Of a stretch of DNA of 64,000 bases, positions 43,117-51,115 are shown one piece after another. The notes under the pieces are model-generated. The model made no database searches and was not told the origin of the DNA. It was given only the letters and a program-made list of their open reading frames with translations. A program made the position numbers and the translations under genes. The stretch comes from Microlunatus soli (GTDB taxonomy: Bacteria > Actinomycetota > Actinomycetes > Propionibacteriales > Propionibacteriaceae), in the NCBI RefSeq assembly GCF_900105385.1, contig NZ_LT629772.1, positions 5,952,001-6,016,000 on the forward strand, read 5' to 3'. Within the stretch, counting starts at the first letter, position 1. Every line of letters begins with the position of its first letter.

Positions 43117-43971
43117 TCATGCCACGGCCGCGGTGCGGGACAGGAAGTCCTTCAGCACGGCCGTGAACACCTCGGGTTGATCGGAGTGCACCCAGTGCCG
43201 GGCGTTCTTGATCTTGACGGTCCGCAGCTGCGGGAAGAGGCCCCGCATTGCGGGCGCGTACTCCGGGCGGATGTAGTTCGAATCGGCGCCGCCGACCCAG
43301 AGCGTCGGACCGGGGTACGGTTCGGCGTGCGGATCCGGCCAACCGCCGAGGGTTGCGAGTTGGTCGCCGAGCAACTGCAGGTTCATCTGCCAGTGCCAGC
43401 CGGTCTGGTCGTCGTCGCTGCCGCGGCGAAGATTCTGCAGCAGGAAGCTGCGGACGCTCTGGGCGGGGACCGTGGCACGGAGCTGTTGGTCGGCCTCCGC
43501 GCGGGACCTCAGGGTGCCGAGGTCCACCGATCGCATGCCCTGCACGTACGGGACGAACTCGCTGCCGCCGGTGTAGTCCACCGGGGCGATGTCGACCACG
43601 CACAAGCTCTGCACCAGGTCGGGATGACGGAGCGCGAGCATCATCGCGATCTTGCCGCCCATCGAGTGCCCGACCACGGTCCACGGCTCACCGTCGGAGC
43701 TGTCCAGCAGGTACTCGGCGACCAGATCGGCCGAATGCGGGTACGAGACCTCGGCCGTCCACGGGGAGCGGCCGTGATCCGGCATGTCGATCAGGGCGAC
43801 GATGTAGTCGTCGGTCAGTTGCTTGGCGATCGACGTCCAGTTCTTGCCCTGGCCGAAGAGCCCGTGGCAGAAGGCGACCCGCGGCTTGGTGCGTCCGGAG
43901 TCATGATCAACTCCCGGATCCGCTCCGAGGATGCTGCCGTACAGCCGAGCCCGCCGGGGGAGTCCGTTCAT
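43117..43971 (-). CDS. Alpha/beta hydrolase
   Basis: The product has 284 residues. The catalytic serine lies in VVGHSMGGKIAMM, the oxyanion region in FCHGLFGQGKNW, the acid probably in LWVGGADSNY, and the histidine in NARHWVHSDQPE. This is the YbfF-like esterase/thioesterase pattern. The better start is ATG 43971 with GGAGG nine bases upstream; an ATG at 43977 overlaps the stop of the preceding gene as ATGA. It is last in a three-gene minus-strand run with the Cys/His-rich protein and the 3-hydroxyacyl-CoA dehydrogenase, so an acyl-thioester or ester substrate is plausible. Confidence 0.87.
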   Translation of the reverse strand: MNGLPRRARLYGSILGADPGVDHDSGRTKPRVAFCHGLFGQGKNWTSIAKQLTDDYIVALIDMPDHGRSPWTAEVSYPHSADLVAEYLLDSSDGEPWTVVGHSMGGKIAMMLALRHPDLVQSLCVVDIAPVDYTGGSEFVPYVQGMRSVDLGTLRSRAEADQQLRATVPAQSVRSFLLQNLRRGSDDDQTGWHWQMNLQLLGDQLATLGGWPDPHAEPYPGPTLWVGGADSNYIRPEYAPAMRGLFPQLRTVKIKNARHWVHSDQPEVFTAVLKDFLSRTAAVA

Positions 43972-43973
43972 GA

Positions 43974-44264
43974 TCATCTCCTCCGACTCCAGCAGCTGTT
44001 GTGCCAGTGCCTCCGGTCCGCCACCCCACCGGAACCGGCGATGCCGCCGGTGTGACTGTCACTCGGCCACACCACGACATGGGGAGTGCCCGGCCTGATC
44101 AGCTGATTGCAGCCCGGGCAGCGGTAGTCCTTGAGTGCCGATGATCCGGCGACCGTCCGGACGATCCAGCGACCGTCGCTCTTGGCCGACGACGTCGCAT
44201 GGCCGACGCCGAGCGGGCGTGCCGGTCGGAGGTGTTTGCTGCGGCGCCGTTGTGAGGGTGCCAT
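43974..44264 (-). CDS. Small Cys/His-rich (possible zinc-binding) protein
   Basis: A 96-residue basic protein. After an arginine-rich N-terminus, the segment DYRCPGCNQLIRPGTPHVVV and later DRRHWHNSCWSRRR place C49, C52, H62, H86/H88 and C91 as a likely treble-clef zinc site, somewhat like the start and end of an HNH or ribosomal-type zinc ribbon. I have seen this pattern as a conserved actinobacterial small protein, but no function is known. Its ATG overlaps the stop of the dehydrogenase gene by one base (TGATG), so it is translationally coupled. Confidence 0.75.
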   Translation of the reverse strand: MAPSQRRRSKHLRPARPLGVGHATSSAKSDGRWIVRTVAGSSALKDYRCPGCNQLIRPGTPHVVVWPSDSHTGGIAGSGGVADRRHWHNSCWSRRR

Positions 44265-45430
44265 CAGGCCATCGCTCGCAGCTCGGTCAGCGCGGCCGCC
44301 GGGTCCGGAGCCGCGGCCAGCCGCTCCAGCAGCAAGGCGGGTCGATCGCCGGGCTCGGCAGTGGCAGCGAAGATCTGTTGTTGACCGGCGAGAACGGCGG
44401 CCGGTCCGAGATCGGCCAGCACGTCGAACGGTCGCGGCATCCGGCAGCCGAGGCTCATCCCGGTGTCGATCACCTCGGGCGTCGCGTAACCGATCTCGAC
44501 CATCCGGCAGACGTCGTTCAGATAGGGCAGCAGCAAGGCATCGGGCAGTTCGGCGGAACGGTCGATCAGCGGTGCCGGTCGCGGCTCGGCCTGCAGCAGG
44601 ATGCCCTGACCGGTCTTGCGGCCCAGCCGTCCGGCACTCACCAAGGCGGCCAGCAAGGCGACCGGGGCGTGTCGCCGATCCCTGGTCTCGGAATACATCC
44701 GATCCAGCGCGGACACCGTGACGTCCAGGCCGACCAGGTCGATCAGTGCCAACGGGCCCATCGGATTGCCGGCTGCCACCATCGCCTCGTCGATCTGGGC
44801 GGCGGTGGCACATCCGTCCTGGTACAGCCGAGCGGCCCGATTCAGGTACGGCACCAGGAGCGCATTGACGACGAAGCCGGCCCGGTCCCCGCACAGGATC
44901 GGGGTCTTGCCGAGATCGTTCACCAACTCCAGGGCCTGGGTCTGGGCCGAGGGGGCGGTCAGTACGGTTTTCACCACTTCGACCAGTCGCTGGACCGGCG
45001 CCGGATTGAAGAAGTGCACGCCGACGACCCGGTCGGCCCGACCGGAGGCGACCGCGATGTCGGTGATCGGCAGCGAGGACGTGTTGGTGGCCAGCAACGT
45101 CTCGGGACGCGCGACCTCGCCCAGCCGCGTGAAGATGGACCTCTTCAGCTCCAGGTTCTCGCTGACCGCCTCGATCACCACCTCGGCGTCGGCGACGGCA
45201 GCAAAGTCCGTGTGGTAACTGATCCGCTCGGTCAGGGCGGTCCGCTGGTCGGCGGTGATCTTGTCCCGCTCCAGCGCCCGGCCGGTCGAGGTCTCGACGA
45301 TCGTCCGACCGCGGTCCAGCGCCGCTTGGTCGGCATCGACGCCGATCACGGTCCGGCCGGCTGCAGCCAGCACCTCCGCGATCCCGGCACCCATCGTGCC
45401 CAGACCGATCACCGCTACAGAGCTGTTCAC
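44264..45430 (-). CDS. 3-hydroxyacyl-CoA dehydrogenase (3-hydroxybutyryl-CoA type)
   Basis: The 388-residue product begins with the NAD fold VIGLGTMGAGIAEVLAAAG. The catalytic-domain blocks follow: NTSSLPITDIA, VGVHFFNPAPVQRLVEVV, GFVVNALLVPYLN and NPMGPLALIDLVGLD. The extra C-terminal 90 residues form a second partial HCDH domain (YLNDVCRMVEIGYATPEVID). It oxidises 3-hydroxyacyl-CoA to 3-oxoacyl-CoA in fatty-acid or butyrate/phenylacetate breakdown. The start is GTG 45430. It heads the minus-strand run with the small Cys/His-rich protein and the alpha/beta hydrolase. Confidence 0.9.
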   Translation of the reverse strand: MNSSVAVIGLGTMGAGIAEVLAAAGRTVIGVDADQAALDRGRTIVETSTGRALERDKITADQRTALTERISYHTDFAAVADAEVVIEAVSENLELKRSIFTRLGEVARPETLLATNTSSLPITDIAVASGRADRVVGVHFFNPAPVQRLVEVVKTVLTAPSAQTQALELVNDLGKTPILCGDRAGFVVNALLVPYLNRAARLYQDGCATAAQIDEAMVAAGNPMGPLALIDLVGLDVTVSALDRMYSETRDRRHAPVALLAALVSAGRLGRKTGQGILLQAEPRPAPLIDRSAELPDALLLPYLNDVCRMVEIGYATPEVIDTGMSLGCRMPRPFDVLADLGPAAVLAGQQQIFAATAEPGDRPALLLERLAAAPDPAAALTELRAMA

Positions 45431-45500
45431 AGGGCTGAGTCTGTCAAACGTCCTGGTGAGCGCCGCAACCGTCCCCTCGGTCGGCCGACTCCTGCGGCCG

Positions 45501-45580
45501 GTCCTGCCAGTCCAGGCCGGCCCTGCTCAGTCCAGGACGGTCCTGCTCAGTCCAGGCCAGCCCTGCTCAGTCCAGGACAG
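45501..45580. repeat. Four-copy 20-bp tandem repeat at a gene 3' end
   Basis: Bases 45501-45580 consist of four 20-bp units (consensus CCCTGCTCAGTCCAGGACGG with alternating A/C and A/G differences) without any gap. The last unit contains the stop codon and final residues of the hydrolase-VOC fusion gene, read on the minus strand; units 2 and 3 carry the same stop-plus-LD coding motif downstream. The array therefore looks like an expansion of the gene's own 3' end into the intergenic space. Confidence 0.85.
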
Positions 45581-46880
45581 CCCGGGCGATGTCGACGACG
45601 TTGCCCTCGGCGTCGGCGAGTGTCCACCAGCGCGGAGCGAACTCGTCGGTCACCAGTCGTCCGCCGGCGGCCAGCGCAGCCTGGACCCGGGCCTCAGCCT
45701 GCTCGTGTGGCACCACGACATCGAGGTGGAACTGCATCTGGTCACCGAGGTCGTCGGAGGTCGGCATGAACTGGACGTCCGGTAGCCGCCGGAGTGGGTC
45801 GACGACATCCTCCTCACCCTTCGCGCGATAGCCGAGCACGGCCTGCCAGAAGGGCAACACGTCGGCCGGCACGTGGGCGCCGATCCGTAGGCCGACATAC
45901 TGCACCTTCGACGGATCGGCGGACAGGCCGAGATCGTATGCCGCGGTCGAGATCTGTCGAGCAAGATCAACATCGCGAGCGTAACCCCAGCTCGGGATCG
46001 AGACCGTGATTCCTTCGACGCGAAGATCAACATCGACCCGGGTGCCGCCGGGAGCCAGCTGCGCGATCTGGCGTGCCAGCTCGGCTCCCGTCGTCAGCGA
46101 CGGGAGCGGGAAGTGGCTGTCGAACCGATCGCCGACACTGCGCCAATCCGCCAGGCCGTCGGCGCGGAGGAAGTCGCCGACACTGACCGGGATCGCGCCC
46201 AGAATGATCGCGGCCAGCTCGTCGGGCTTGGTGAACTGTGGCCAGTGCCCGGTCGGCAGATCGACGTAGCCGACCTCGGCGTACCGCGGGAACTCGGCGA
46301 CCGGAGCAGCGTCGTCGGCGATCCAGCCGCGCAGCGTGGCAGCGTCGTATTCGGTGCAGACCGCGGTCAGCGGCGTCCAGTAGCGGCCGTCGTCGGTCAG
46401 TTCCAACGGATCGGTGGTCAGGCGGGCCGGCGACGGGATCGCCCGGGCGACGAAGTCGGCAGTGATCGCCTGATCCATGTCGCGAAGGTCGGCGTCGTCG
46501 AATTCGGTCAGCGCCGGTAGCGGAATGCCATCACCCTCGACAGCGAACCCGTCGGCGATCGGGCCACCGGACGCGGCGGGGAAACCGCCGACCATGATCA
46601 CGCCGGCGACCTTCTCGGTTCGCGCGTCCAGTGCAGCGGTGGCGATCGCTGAGCCCAGTGAATGCCCGACCAGCAGGACCGAGTCGTCGCAGGAATCGAT
46701 GGCAGCGGTGACTGCTGTGACACAGTCGGACAGCGTCACCTGTGATCGATCGGCGTCCTTGGCCTGCATCCCCGGCAGGGTGACCGGATGCGTACGGTGT
46801 CCGGCCGCCTGCAGCAGGGGCAGCACCCTGCTCCAGGAAGATCCGTCGAGCCACAGGCCCGGTACCAAGACGATGTCCAT
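45567..46880 (-). CDS. Three-domain fusion: alpha/beta hydrolase, PCD-like and VOC domains
   Basis: The 437-residue protein reads as three parts. Residues 1-230 are an alpha/beta hydrolase of the RsbQ/salicylate-esterase-like type with the nucleophile in LLVGHSLGSAIA (S74) and H212 in PTGHWPQFTKP. Residues 235-320 resemble pterin-4a-carbinolamine dehydratase (FLRADGLADWRSVGDRF, then RDVDLARQISTAA), but the usual HHP pair is missing. Residues 325-437 form a VOC/glyoxalase domain (VGLRIGAHVPADVLPFWQAV, ending DAEGNVVDIARAVLD). PCD-VOC proteins exist in Actinobacteria; the added hydrolase is unusual. GGAGG lies five bases before the ATG. No frameshift is seen at the junctions. Confidence 0.8.
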   Translation of the reverse strand: MDIVLVPGLWLDGSSWSRVLPLLQAAGHRTHPVTLPGMQAKDADRSQVTLSDCVTAVTAAIDSCDDSVLLVGHSLGSAIATAALDARTEKVAGVIMVGGFPAASGGPIADGFAVEGDGIPLPALTEFDDADLRDMDQAITADFVARAIPSPARLTTDPLELTDDGRYWTPLTAVCTEYDAATLRGWIADDAAPVAEFPRYAEVGYVDLPTGHWPQFTKPDELAAIILGAIPVSVGDFLRADGLADWRSVGDRFDSHFPLPSLTTGAELARQIAQLAPGGTRVDVDLRVEGITVSIPSWGYARDVDLARQISTAAYDLGLSADPSKVQYVGLRIGAHVPADVLPFWQAVLGYRAKGEEDVVDPLRRLPDVQFMPTSDDLGDQMQFHLDVVVPHEQAEARVQAALAAGGRLVTDEFAPRWWTLADAEGNVVDIARAVLD

Positions 46881-46989
46881 CGCGTCCTCCGAGTTCGGCG
46901 CCGATGCCGGCCGCGCGGTGTTCGATCGGGTCGATCGATCAGGCGGCTATGAGTTTGCCAGGACTCGTGTCGGCGGGGAAGGCTTTTGA

Positions 46990-47841
46990 TCAGTCGGCGG
47001 CACCGGTACGGGCTGGATCGGTCGGCAGTCCGATGTTGCGGGTCCGTCCGCGATCGGTGAACCCGAGCCGCAGCATGATCGGCGCCGACGTCGCGAGCCG
47101 GCCGCTGACCAGCAGGACCGGAACACGCTTCTCCGCTGCCCATCGCACCCGTTCGGCCATGATCGCCCGGTAGGCGCCACGGCGTCGGTACGCGAGATAG
47201 GTCGCCGCACCGAACAGCGACGCCGAACCGTCGGCCCGAACGGCGATCGCTCCGGTACCGGCCGGTCTGCCGTCGATGTAGGCGACGAACCGGCAGCCGG
47301 CATGATCAGTGGCGATGCCAGCTGCTTCGTCGGCGATCGCCTCGGCACTGGGGAGCGGTTGGTCGTAGACGGTCGAGATGATCCGTCGGTAGTCGGTGAG
47401 GTCGGCGGCATCACGAACTCGTCGGACCTGCACCCCAGGGGTCGGGCCGACGTCGAATCGGCCGTCGGCCGGCACGGCCAGGGAGAGCAAGGCGCCCTCG
47501 TCCAGGACCCGTCCGCCGAGACGGAGCAGGGTGTCGGCCAGCGCATGCGGTCGGGTGGTCGGATAGATGCTCCAGACGGCCTCGGTGTAGCCGCGCTCGC
47601 GAGCCGTCCGGTTGATCTCTCTGACCAGTTCTTCCGGCGGTCGCCCGGAATCGACCCGAGGGACGTGCGCATCGTTGCCGAAACCGGCGGGCCGCAACAG
47701 GAGTCGGTAGTCGTCGGTGTTGATGGTCTGCGTGCCTTCGGGTGCCCAGCCCCATTCGCCGAGGGCACGCAGGATCCTGTCGTCGGTCCAGGGCTCGTCG
47801 TTCCCCGCGTGGACCGGGCCGGTATCGGAGATCGAGTTCAC
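46990..47841 (-). CDS. GNAT-family acetyltransferase, two-domain
   Basis: The product has 283 residues. The C-terminal half is a GNAT domain (CRFVAYIDGRPAGTGAIAVR, AATYLAYRRRGAYRAIMAER, then LATSAPIMLRLGFTDRG). The N-terminal 130 residues (RILRALGEWGWAPEG, YTEAVWSIYPTTRPHALADT) form a second, degenerate half, as in N-acetyltransferases with tandem folds. The start is GTG 47841, overlapping the stop of the upstream VOC fragment by four bases, so the genes are coupled. The substrate is unknown. Confidence 0.82.
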   Translation of the reverse strand: MNSISDTGPVHAGNDEPWTDDRILRALGEWGWAPEGTQTINTDDYRLLLRPAGFGNDAHVPRVDSGRPPEELVREINRTARERGYTEAVWSIYPTTRPHALADTLLRLGGRVLDEGALLSLAVPADGRFDVGPTPGVQVRRVRDAADLTDYRRIISTVYDQPLPSAEAIADEAAGIATDHAGCRFVAYIDGRPAGTGAIAVRADGSASLFGAATYLAYRRRGAYRAIMAERVRWAAEKRVPVLLVSGRLATSAPIMLRLGFTDRGRTRNIGLPTDPARTGAAD

Positions 47842-48023
47842 CGATGCTCCTGGTCGGTTTCCGCTCCCGGGAGCAGTTCGACGGTGAAGCCGGCGGGCGA
47901 CTGGACGAATGCCGAGCCTCCATCCTCGGCTACGGCATCCGGTCGAGTCGGTTCGGCGGCTTGATCGACTTCCTCGTTGGTCTGCATGATCAGCGACAGG
48001 GTCTGCAGGCTTGGGATCGACAT
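47838..48023 (-). CDS. Short VOC-like (glyoxalase) fragment protein
   Basis: A 61-residue frame with ATG at 48023 and AGGA about eight bases upstream. SLQTLSLIMQTNEEVDQAAE resembles the start of the second half of a VOC domain, and GGSAFVQSPAGFTVELLPG resembles its last strand, with the part between deleted. The C-terminus overlaps the GNAT start (GTGA), so it is at least translated in a coupled unit. It may be a shrunken VOC gene or a true small protein. It lies divergent to a MerR gene that itself ends in a VOC domain. Confidence 0.5.
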   Translation of the reverse strand: MSIPSLQTLSLIMQTNEEVDQAAEPTRPDAVAEDGGSAFVQSPAGFTVELLPGAETDQEHR

Positions 48024-48051
48024 CGACCGTCCTCTCTCATCGGGTGTCGTC

Positions 48052-48079
48052 AACCTAGAACATCCCGTAACGTCAGGTT
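48052..48079. promoter_or_regulatory. Candidate MerR operator upstream of the MerR-VOC gene
   Basis: AACCT (48052-48056) and AGGTT (48075-48079) form an inverted pair with an 18-bp spacer in the 86-bp divergent region between the VOC fragment and MerR-VOC genes. The arrangement is typical of MerR sites, but the arms are short. Confidence 0.35.
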
Positions 48080-48109
48080 CAAGCCCTGTTGGGGATGAGA
48101 AGGAGCGCC

Positions 48110-48892
48110 GTGATTGCCGATGATCAGCGGACCTGGCGGGTCGGCGAGCTGTCGGAGCTCACCGGACTGTCGGTGCGTACGTTCCATCACTACGACCAGA
48201 TCGGACTGCTGCCACCCTCGGCGCGGACCATCGGCGGGCATCGGCTGTATTCGGCCGACGATGTGGCCAGGCTGACCGTGATCGTCGTGCTGCGCCGGGC
48301 CGGACTGCCGCTCGCCGAGATCCGGGACGCGATCAGCAATCAGCCCGACGGAGTTGATCTTGCCGCCCTGATCGACGAACAGGCTCGGGGTCTGGAGACG
48401 GCGTTGACCGACACCCGGGCGTTCGGTCGTCGGCTGGCTCAACAGCCTCTGGACGCTGTTGCCCGAGAGCCAACTCGACTCCGGGAGTTGATCAGTCGGA
48501 TCCCGCAACCGAGTATCACGATCCAGCCGATCGTGTTCTTGGTTTATGCCGACGTGGAACGTGCGCACGGCCGGTTGGTCGAGATGTTCGGTTTCGAGCC
48601 GGGACCGATCAGCCGTCGTCCGGACGGCACCTCCGGCTACGCCGAGGTGAGTGGCCCGACGGCCAACATCCGCCTGCACGGCCCGCGTCCCGGCCTGAGC
48701 CCGCCGGCCCCCGAAGCAGATCCGTCGTCGATGACCGTCGTCGGCGTCGCCGACCTCAGTGCCCACTTCGATCGGGCCGTCGCCGCCGGAGCCGAGATCG
48801 TCAAGCCGATCGCCACGCTGTTCGGCGTGCACGAATACACCGCATTTGACCATGAGCACCACTTCTGGTGCTTTCAGGAACCCGTCGGCTGA
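48110..48892 (+). CDS. MerR regulator fused to a VOC domain
   Basis: The 260-residue product has a MerR winged helix at residues 8-78 (RVGELSELTGLSVRTFHHYD, IGLLPPSARTIGGHRLYSAD), then a helical linker. From about residue 140 it has a glyoxalase/PhnB-like VOC domain (IVFLVYADVERAHGRLVEMF, FDHEHHFWCFQEPVG). The VOC part probably acts as the ligand sensor, replacing the usual effector domain. GTG 48110 is chosen because AAGGAG at 48100-48105 precedes it. It is divergent from the GNAT/VOC-fragment unit and likely controls it. Confidence 0.87.
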   Translation: MIADDQRTWRVGELSELTGLSVRTFHHYDQIGLLPPSARTIGGHRLYSADDVARLTVIVVLRRAGLPLAEIRDAISNQPDGVDLAALIDEQARGLETALTDTRAFGRRLAQQPLDAVAREPTRLRELISRIPQPSITIQPIVFLVYADVERAHGRLVEMFGFEPGPISRRPDGTSGYAEVSGPTANIRLHGPRPGLSPPAPEADPSSMTVVGVADLSAHFDRAVAAGAEIVKPIATLFGVHEYTAFDHEHHFWCFQEPVG

Positions 48893-48926
48893 GCAACCGT
48901 GACACCGGAGGTGTATAGACCGCGCA

Positions 48927-48947
48927 GCGGCGTGCCTGGCACACCGC
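48927..48947. terminator. GC-rich palindrome after the MerR-VOC gene
   Basis: GCGG-C-GTGCC, a central T, and GGCAC-A-CCGC form a 21-bp near-perfect palindrome about 35 bp after the stop. A smaller hairpin ACACC/GGTGT lies at 48902-48914. Neither has a T-tract. They may act together as a terminator; the rest of the 178-bp gap shows nothing recognisable. Confidence 0.35.
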
Positions 48948-49070
48948 CGAGAGCATCGCCGACCGACGAACTTGTCCTGCGCACGATGCCGCCGGATCGT
49001 CAGTGGATTGGTGATCCAACACGGGCAACCCGCCGACCTGGACCCGTCTGTGGAGTACGGATGGTGGGTC

Positions 49071-49526
49071 TCAGGTGGCGTTGTCTTGGGGTGCGGCGGC
49101 TTGCCAGATCCGGTGGGCGAATGGTCCCTGTCCGAGGCCGTGGTTGCCGGTCTCGTTGACCAGAATGATCTTGCCGTGCGGCGCCCGGAACAGGTGTGTT
49201 CCGGGCTGGGGTTGTCGCCGGTTCCAGGGTCCGTGGGTGATGCTGTTGTGTTCGCGTCGGGCCAGTGGTCCGAGTTTGACGTCGCCGGTCTGTTCGGGGA
49301 TCCCGTCCCGGTCGTGGATGGGTCGGTCGCGGCCGGGAATGGCGAGTTGGTGTGGGGCGATGGATTCGGGTGGTTGGCAGTCGGCCCAGCAGGTGGCCAT
49401 GATCAACTTTTTGGTGCGGGCTGCGCGTTCCTGGCGGCGGGCGAGGCCGACGTTGCGGAGGACTTGCACGGCATCGAGCCCGGCAGGGACGGACCCTGGG
49501 GTGTCGGCAGCCGGCGTGTTGATCAT
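49071..49526 (-). pseudogene. DUF222/HNH endonuclease gene with internal deletion
   Basis: The frame from ATG 49526 gives 151 residues. Residues 10-52 (VPAGLDAVQVLRNVGLARRQ, then ERAARTKKLIMATCWADCQP) match the beginning of DUF222-HNH proteins, which are normally about 450 residues. The sequence then jumps to the very end of such proteins: TGDVKLGPLARREHNSITHG, WNRRQPQPGTHLFRAPHGK. The DUF222 core and most of the HNH site are missing, in frame. DUF222-HNH genes are highly repeated in some Actinobacteria, often with REP13E12-like elements, so deletion by recombination is likely. Confidence 0.65.
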
Positions 49527-49753
49527 GAAAACACTCGAGAAGTGAGCACCGACAGAACACCGTCCCAGCCGACCGCCCAGGACACAGCTCGGTAACAGTC
49601 TCGTGGCAACGAGTTCGGATAGTTCATCCACGGGCGCCGGCCTCGGGACGGCCAACTGGTGCGGTGCGACGTTGTCGACGGCCGCGACCCCTGGCCCGGA
49701 TACTCTTCTGGCTCGTGATACTCATCCCTCGGCGTGCAGGCGAGTGAGGCTGC

Positions 49754-51097
49754 GTGTCCCGTCGACTGAACCTGGGCAGTAAGTTGCTGGCCGCCGTACT
49801 GGTGATCGGATTGCTGCTCGTCTCCTTCCCACCCGATGATGACGCCACTGCCGGTTGGTTGCGGAAGATCGTCATCTGGTTCGTGGCCTACGGGCTCGTG
49901 ACGATCTTGGCGATCATCGAGGCTTCTCTGTTGGTCGCACGTGGTGATCTGGTCGCCCTCCGGCACAACACGCTGCTGGTGAAGCTTGCCGGCCTTCCGT
50001 TGCTTGCCGTGATCGCCCTCTACATCTGGGTGATCGTCGCAGGCGGCATGCTTTTCGCCTCGATGATGGCGGTCGGTGGAGTCATCGCAATCGCAACGTT
50101 GGCGATGCTCCCGTTCATGATCGGCGCTATCTATCTGGTGATGCTACCGACCTCGATCTACGGCGTGGCCTCGCTGATCCAGCTCCGCCGCGAAGGCGCT
50201 ATCGGATGGCCGTTCTTCATCGTCCAGTTGCTGCTGCATCTGCTGTTGGTCGGCGACATCGTCAGCAGCCTGATCGTCGCCGTCCGGGCTCAGTACGGAC
50301 GGATCAGGGCGTCGCGTCTCGTCGGCTGGTTGGCTCTCGCCGTTGCGTTGGTGATCTTCGGCTCGTTCGCACCGGTGCTGGGTAACGCTGTGGTTGAGGA
50401 GGTCGACCAGCGACGCCAGGAGCACATCGCGAAGATGCCGGGAGTTGTCCGGATGACCAGCCAATTCGTGGAACTGTCCCCGTCGGTCACCATCGACCAG
50501 GCCCGCTCGGTCTATCGCGAGCTCGCCGACCTTCGAACGGGGCAGACCCAGTGGGATCTCCAGTGCAGGCGGGGCAGTCTGACGGTGCGCCGCGATGACC
50601 CCGATCAGATCGCTGGGGCGCTGGTCGTCCTGTGTCGTGCCGACGTCGGTCGAGTAACCACCATGCTGGTCGACATCGATGACGGTCCGGGCGTTGCCGC
50701 CGGGTCGGTGCGGGTCGGCGTGACGACCGAGGATCTGTTCAGCGACTCGATTGCGACGCTCCAGGCGGTCGCCGACGCCGAGCCGGCGACCCGACGGGCG
50801 TTCACCATGATCAGGCTGCAGGGACCGGACTCCGACGACTGGACATTCCAGGGAACGACCTGGATCCGGTCGGCTGACGCGTTACGTCTCGTGCAGCGGT
50901 TGTCCCGACTCCGGACCGACGACGCGACCGTCCGGACGATCGATCTGGAGTCCGGGAGGTCGACGATCGAACTGGCGGCGGAGACGTCCCATGCGGCGAC
51001 AACGGTCTGCCGCGCGGGCAACAAGGCGGTGGCCGGCCATTCGGGGATCGTGCTCACCGTCAGCGTTAAGGGTGCTCGGCCGAAGCCTTGCCCCTGA
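49754..51097 (+). CDS. Membrane protein with extracytoplasmic domain, family not recognised
   Basis: The product has 447 residues. Five or six hydrophobic segments occupy the first 210 residues (for example LLAAVLVIGLLLVSF, LAGLPLLAVIALYIWVIVAG, LVGWLALAVALVIFGSFAPV). The remaining 235 residues are soluble and probably outside (RMTSQFVELSPSVTIDQARS, then WDLQCRRGSLTVRRDDPDQI), with a cysteine pair that could form a disulphide (LQCRRG and LVVLCRAD). I do not recognise the family. The GTG at 49754 has no strong ribosome site. It is isolated between the HNH remnant and the broken kinase gene, in a region with several decayed genes. Confidence 0.6.
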   Translation: MSRRLNLGSKLLAAVLVIGLLLVSFPPDDDATAGWLRKIVIWFVAYGLVTILAIIEASLLVARGDLVALRHNTLLVKLAGLPLLAVIALYIWVIVAGGMLFASMMAVGGVIAIATLAMLPFMIGAIYLVMLPTSIYGVASLIQLRREGAIGWPFFIVQLLLHLLLVGDIVSSLIVAVRAQYGRIRASRLVGWLALAVALVIFGSFAPVLGNAVVEEVDQRRQEHIAKMPGVVRMTSQFVELSPSVTIDQARSVYRELADLRTGQTQWDLQCRRGSLTVRRDDPDQIAGALVVLCRADVGRVTTMLVDIDDGPGVAAGSVRVGVTTEDLFSDSIATLQAVADAEPATRRAFTMIRLQGPDSDDWTFQGTTWIRSADALRLVQRLSRLRTDDATVRTIDLESGRSTIELAAETSHAATTVCRAGNKAVAGHSGIVLTVSVKGARPKPCP

Positions 51098-51115
51098 ATG
51101 GCGTGGCGATCATGC

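Noticed and set aside
48972-49595. Plus-strand open frame of about 200 codons
   Set aside because: The minus strand carries recognisable DUF222/HNH segments; the plus-strand translation is glycine- and valine-rich without family similarity.
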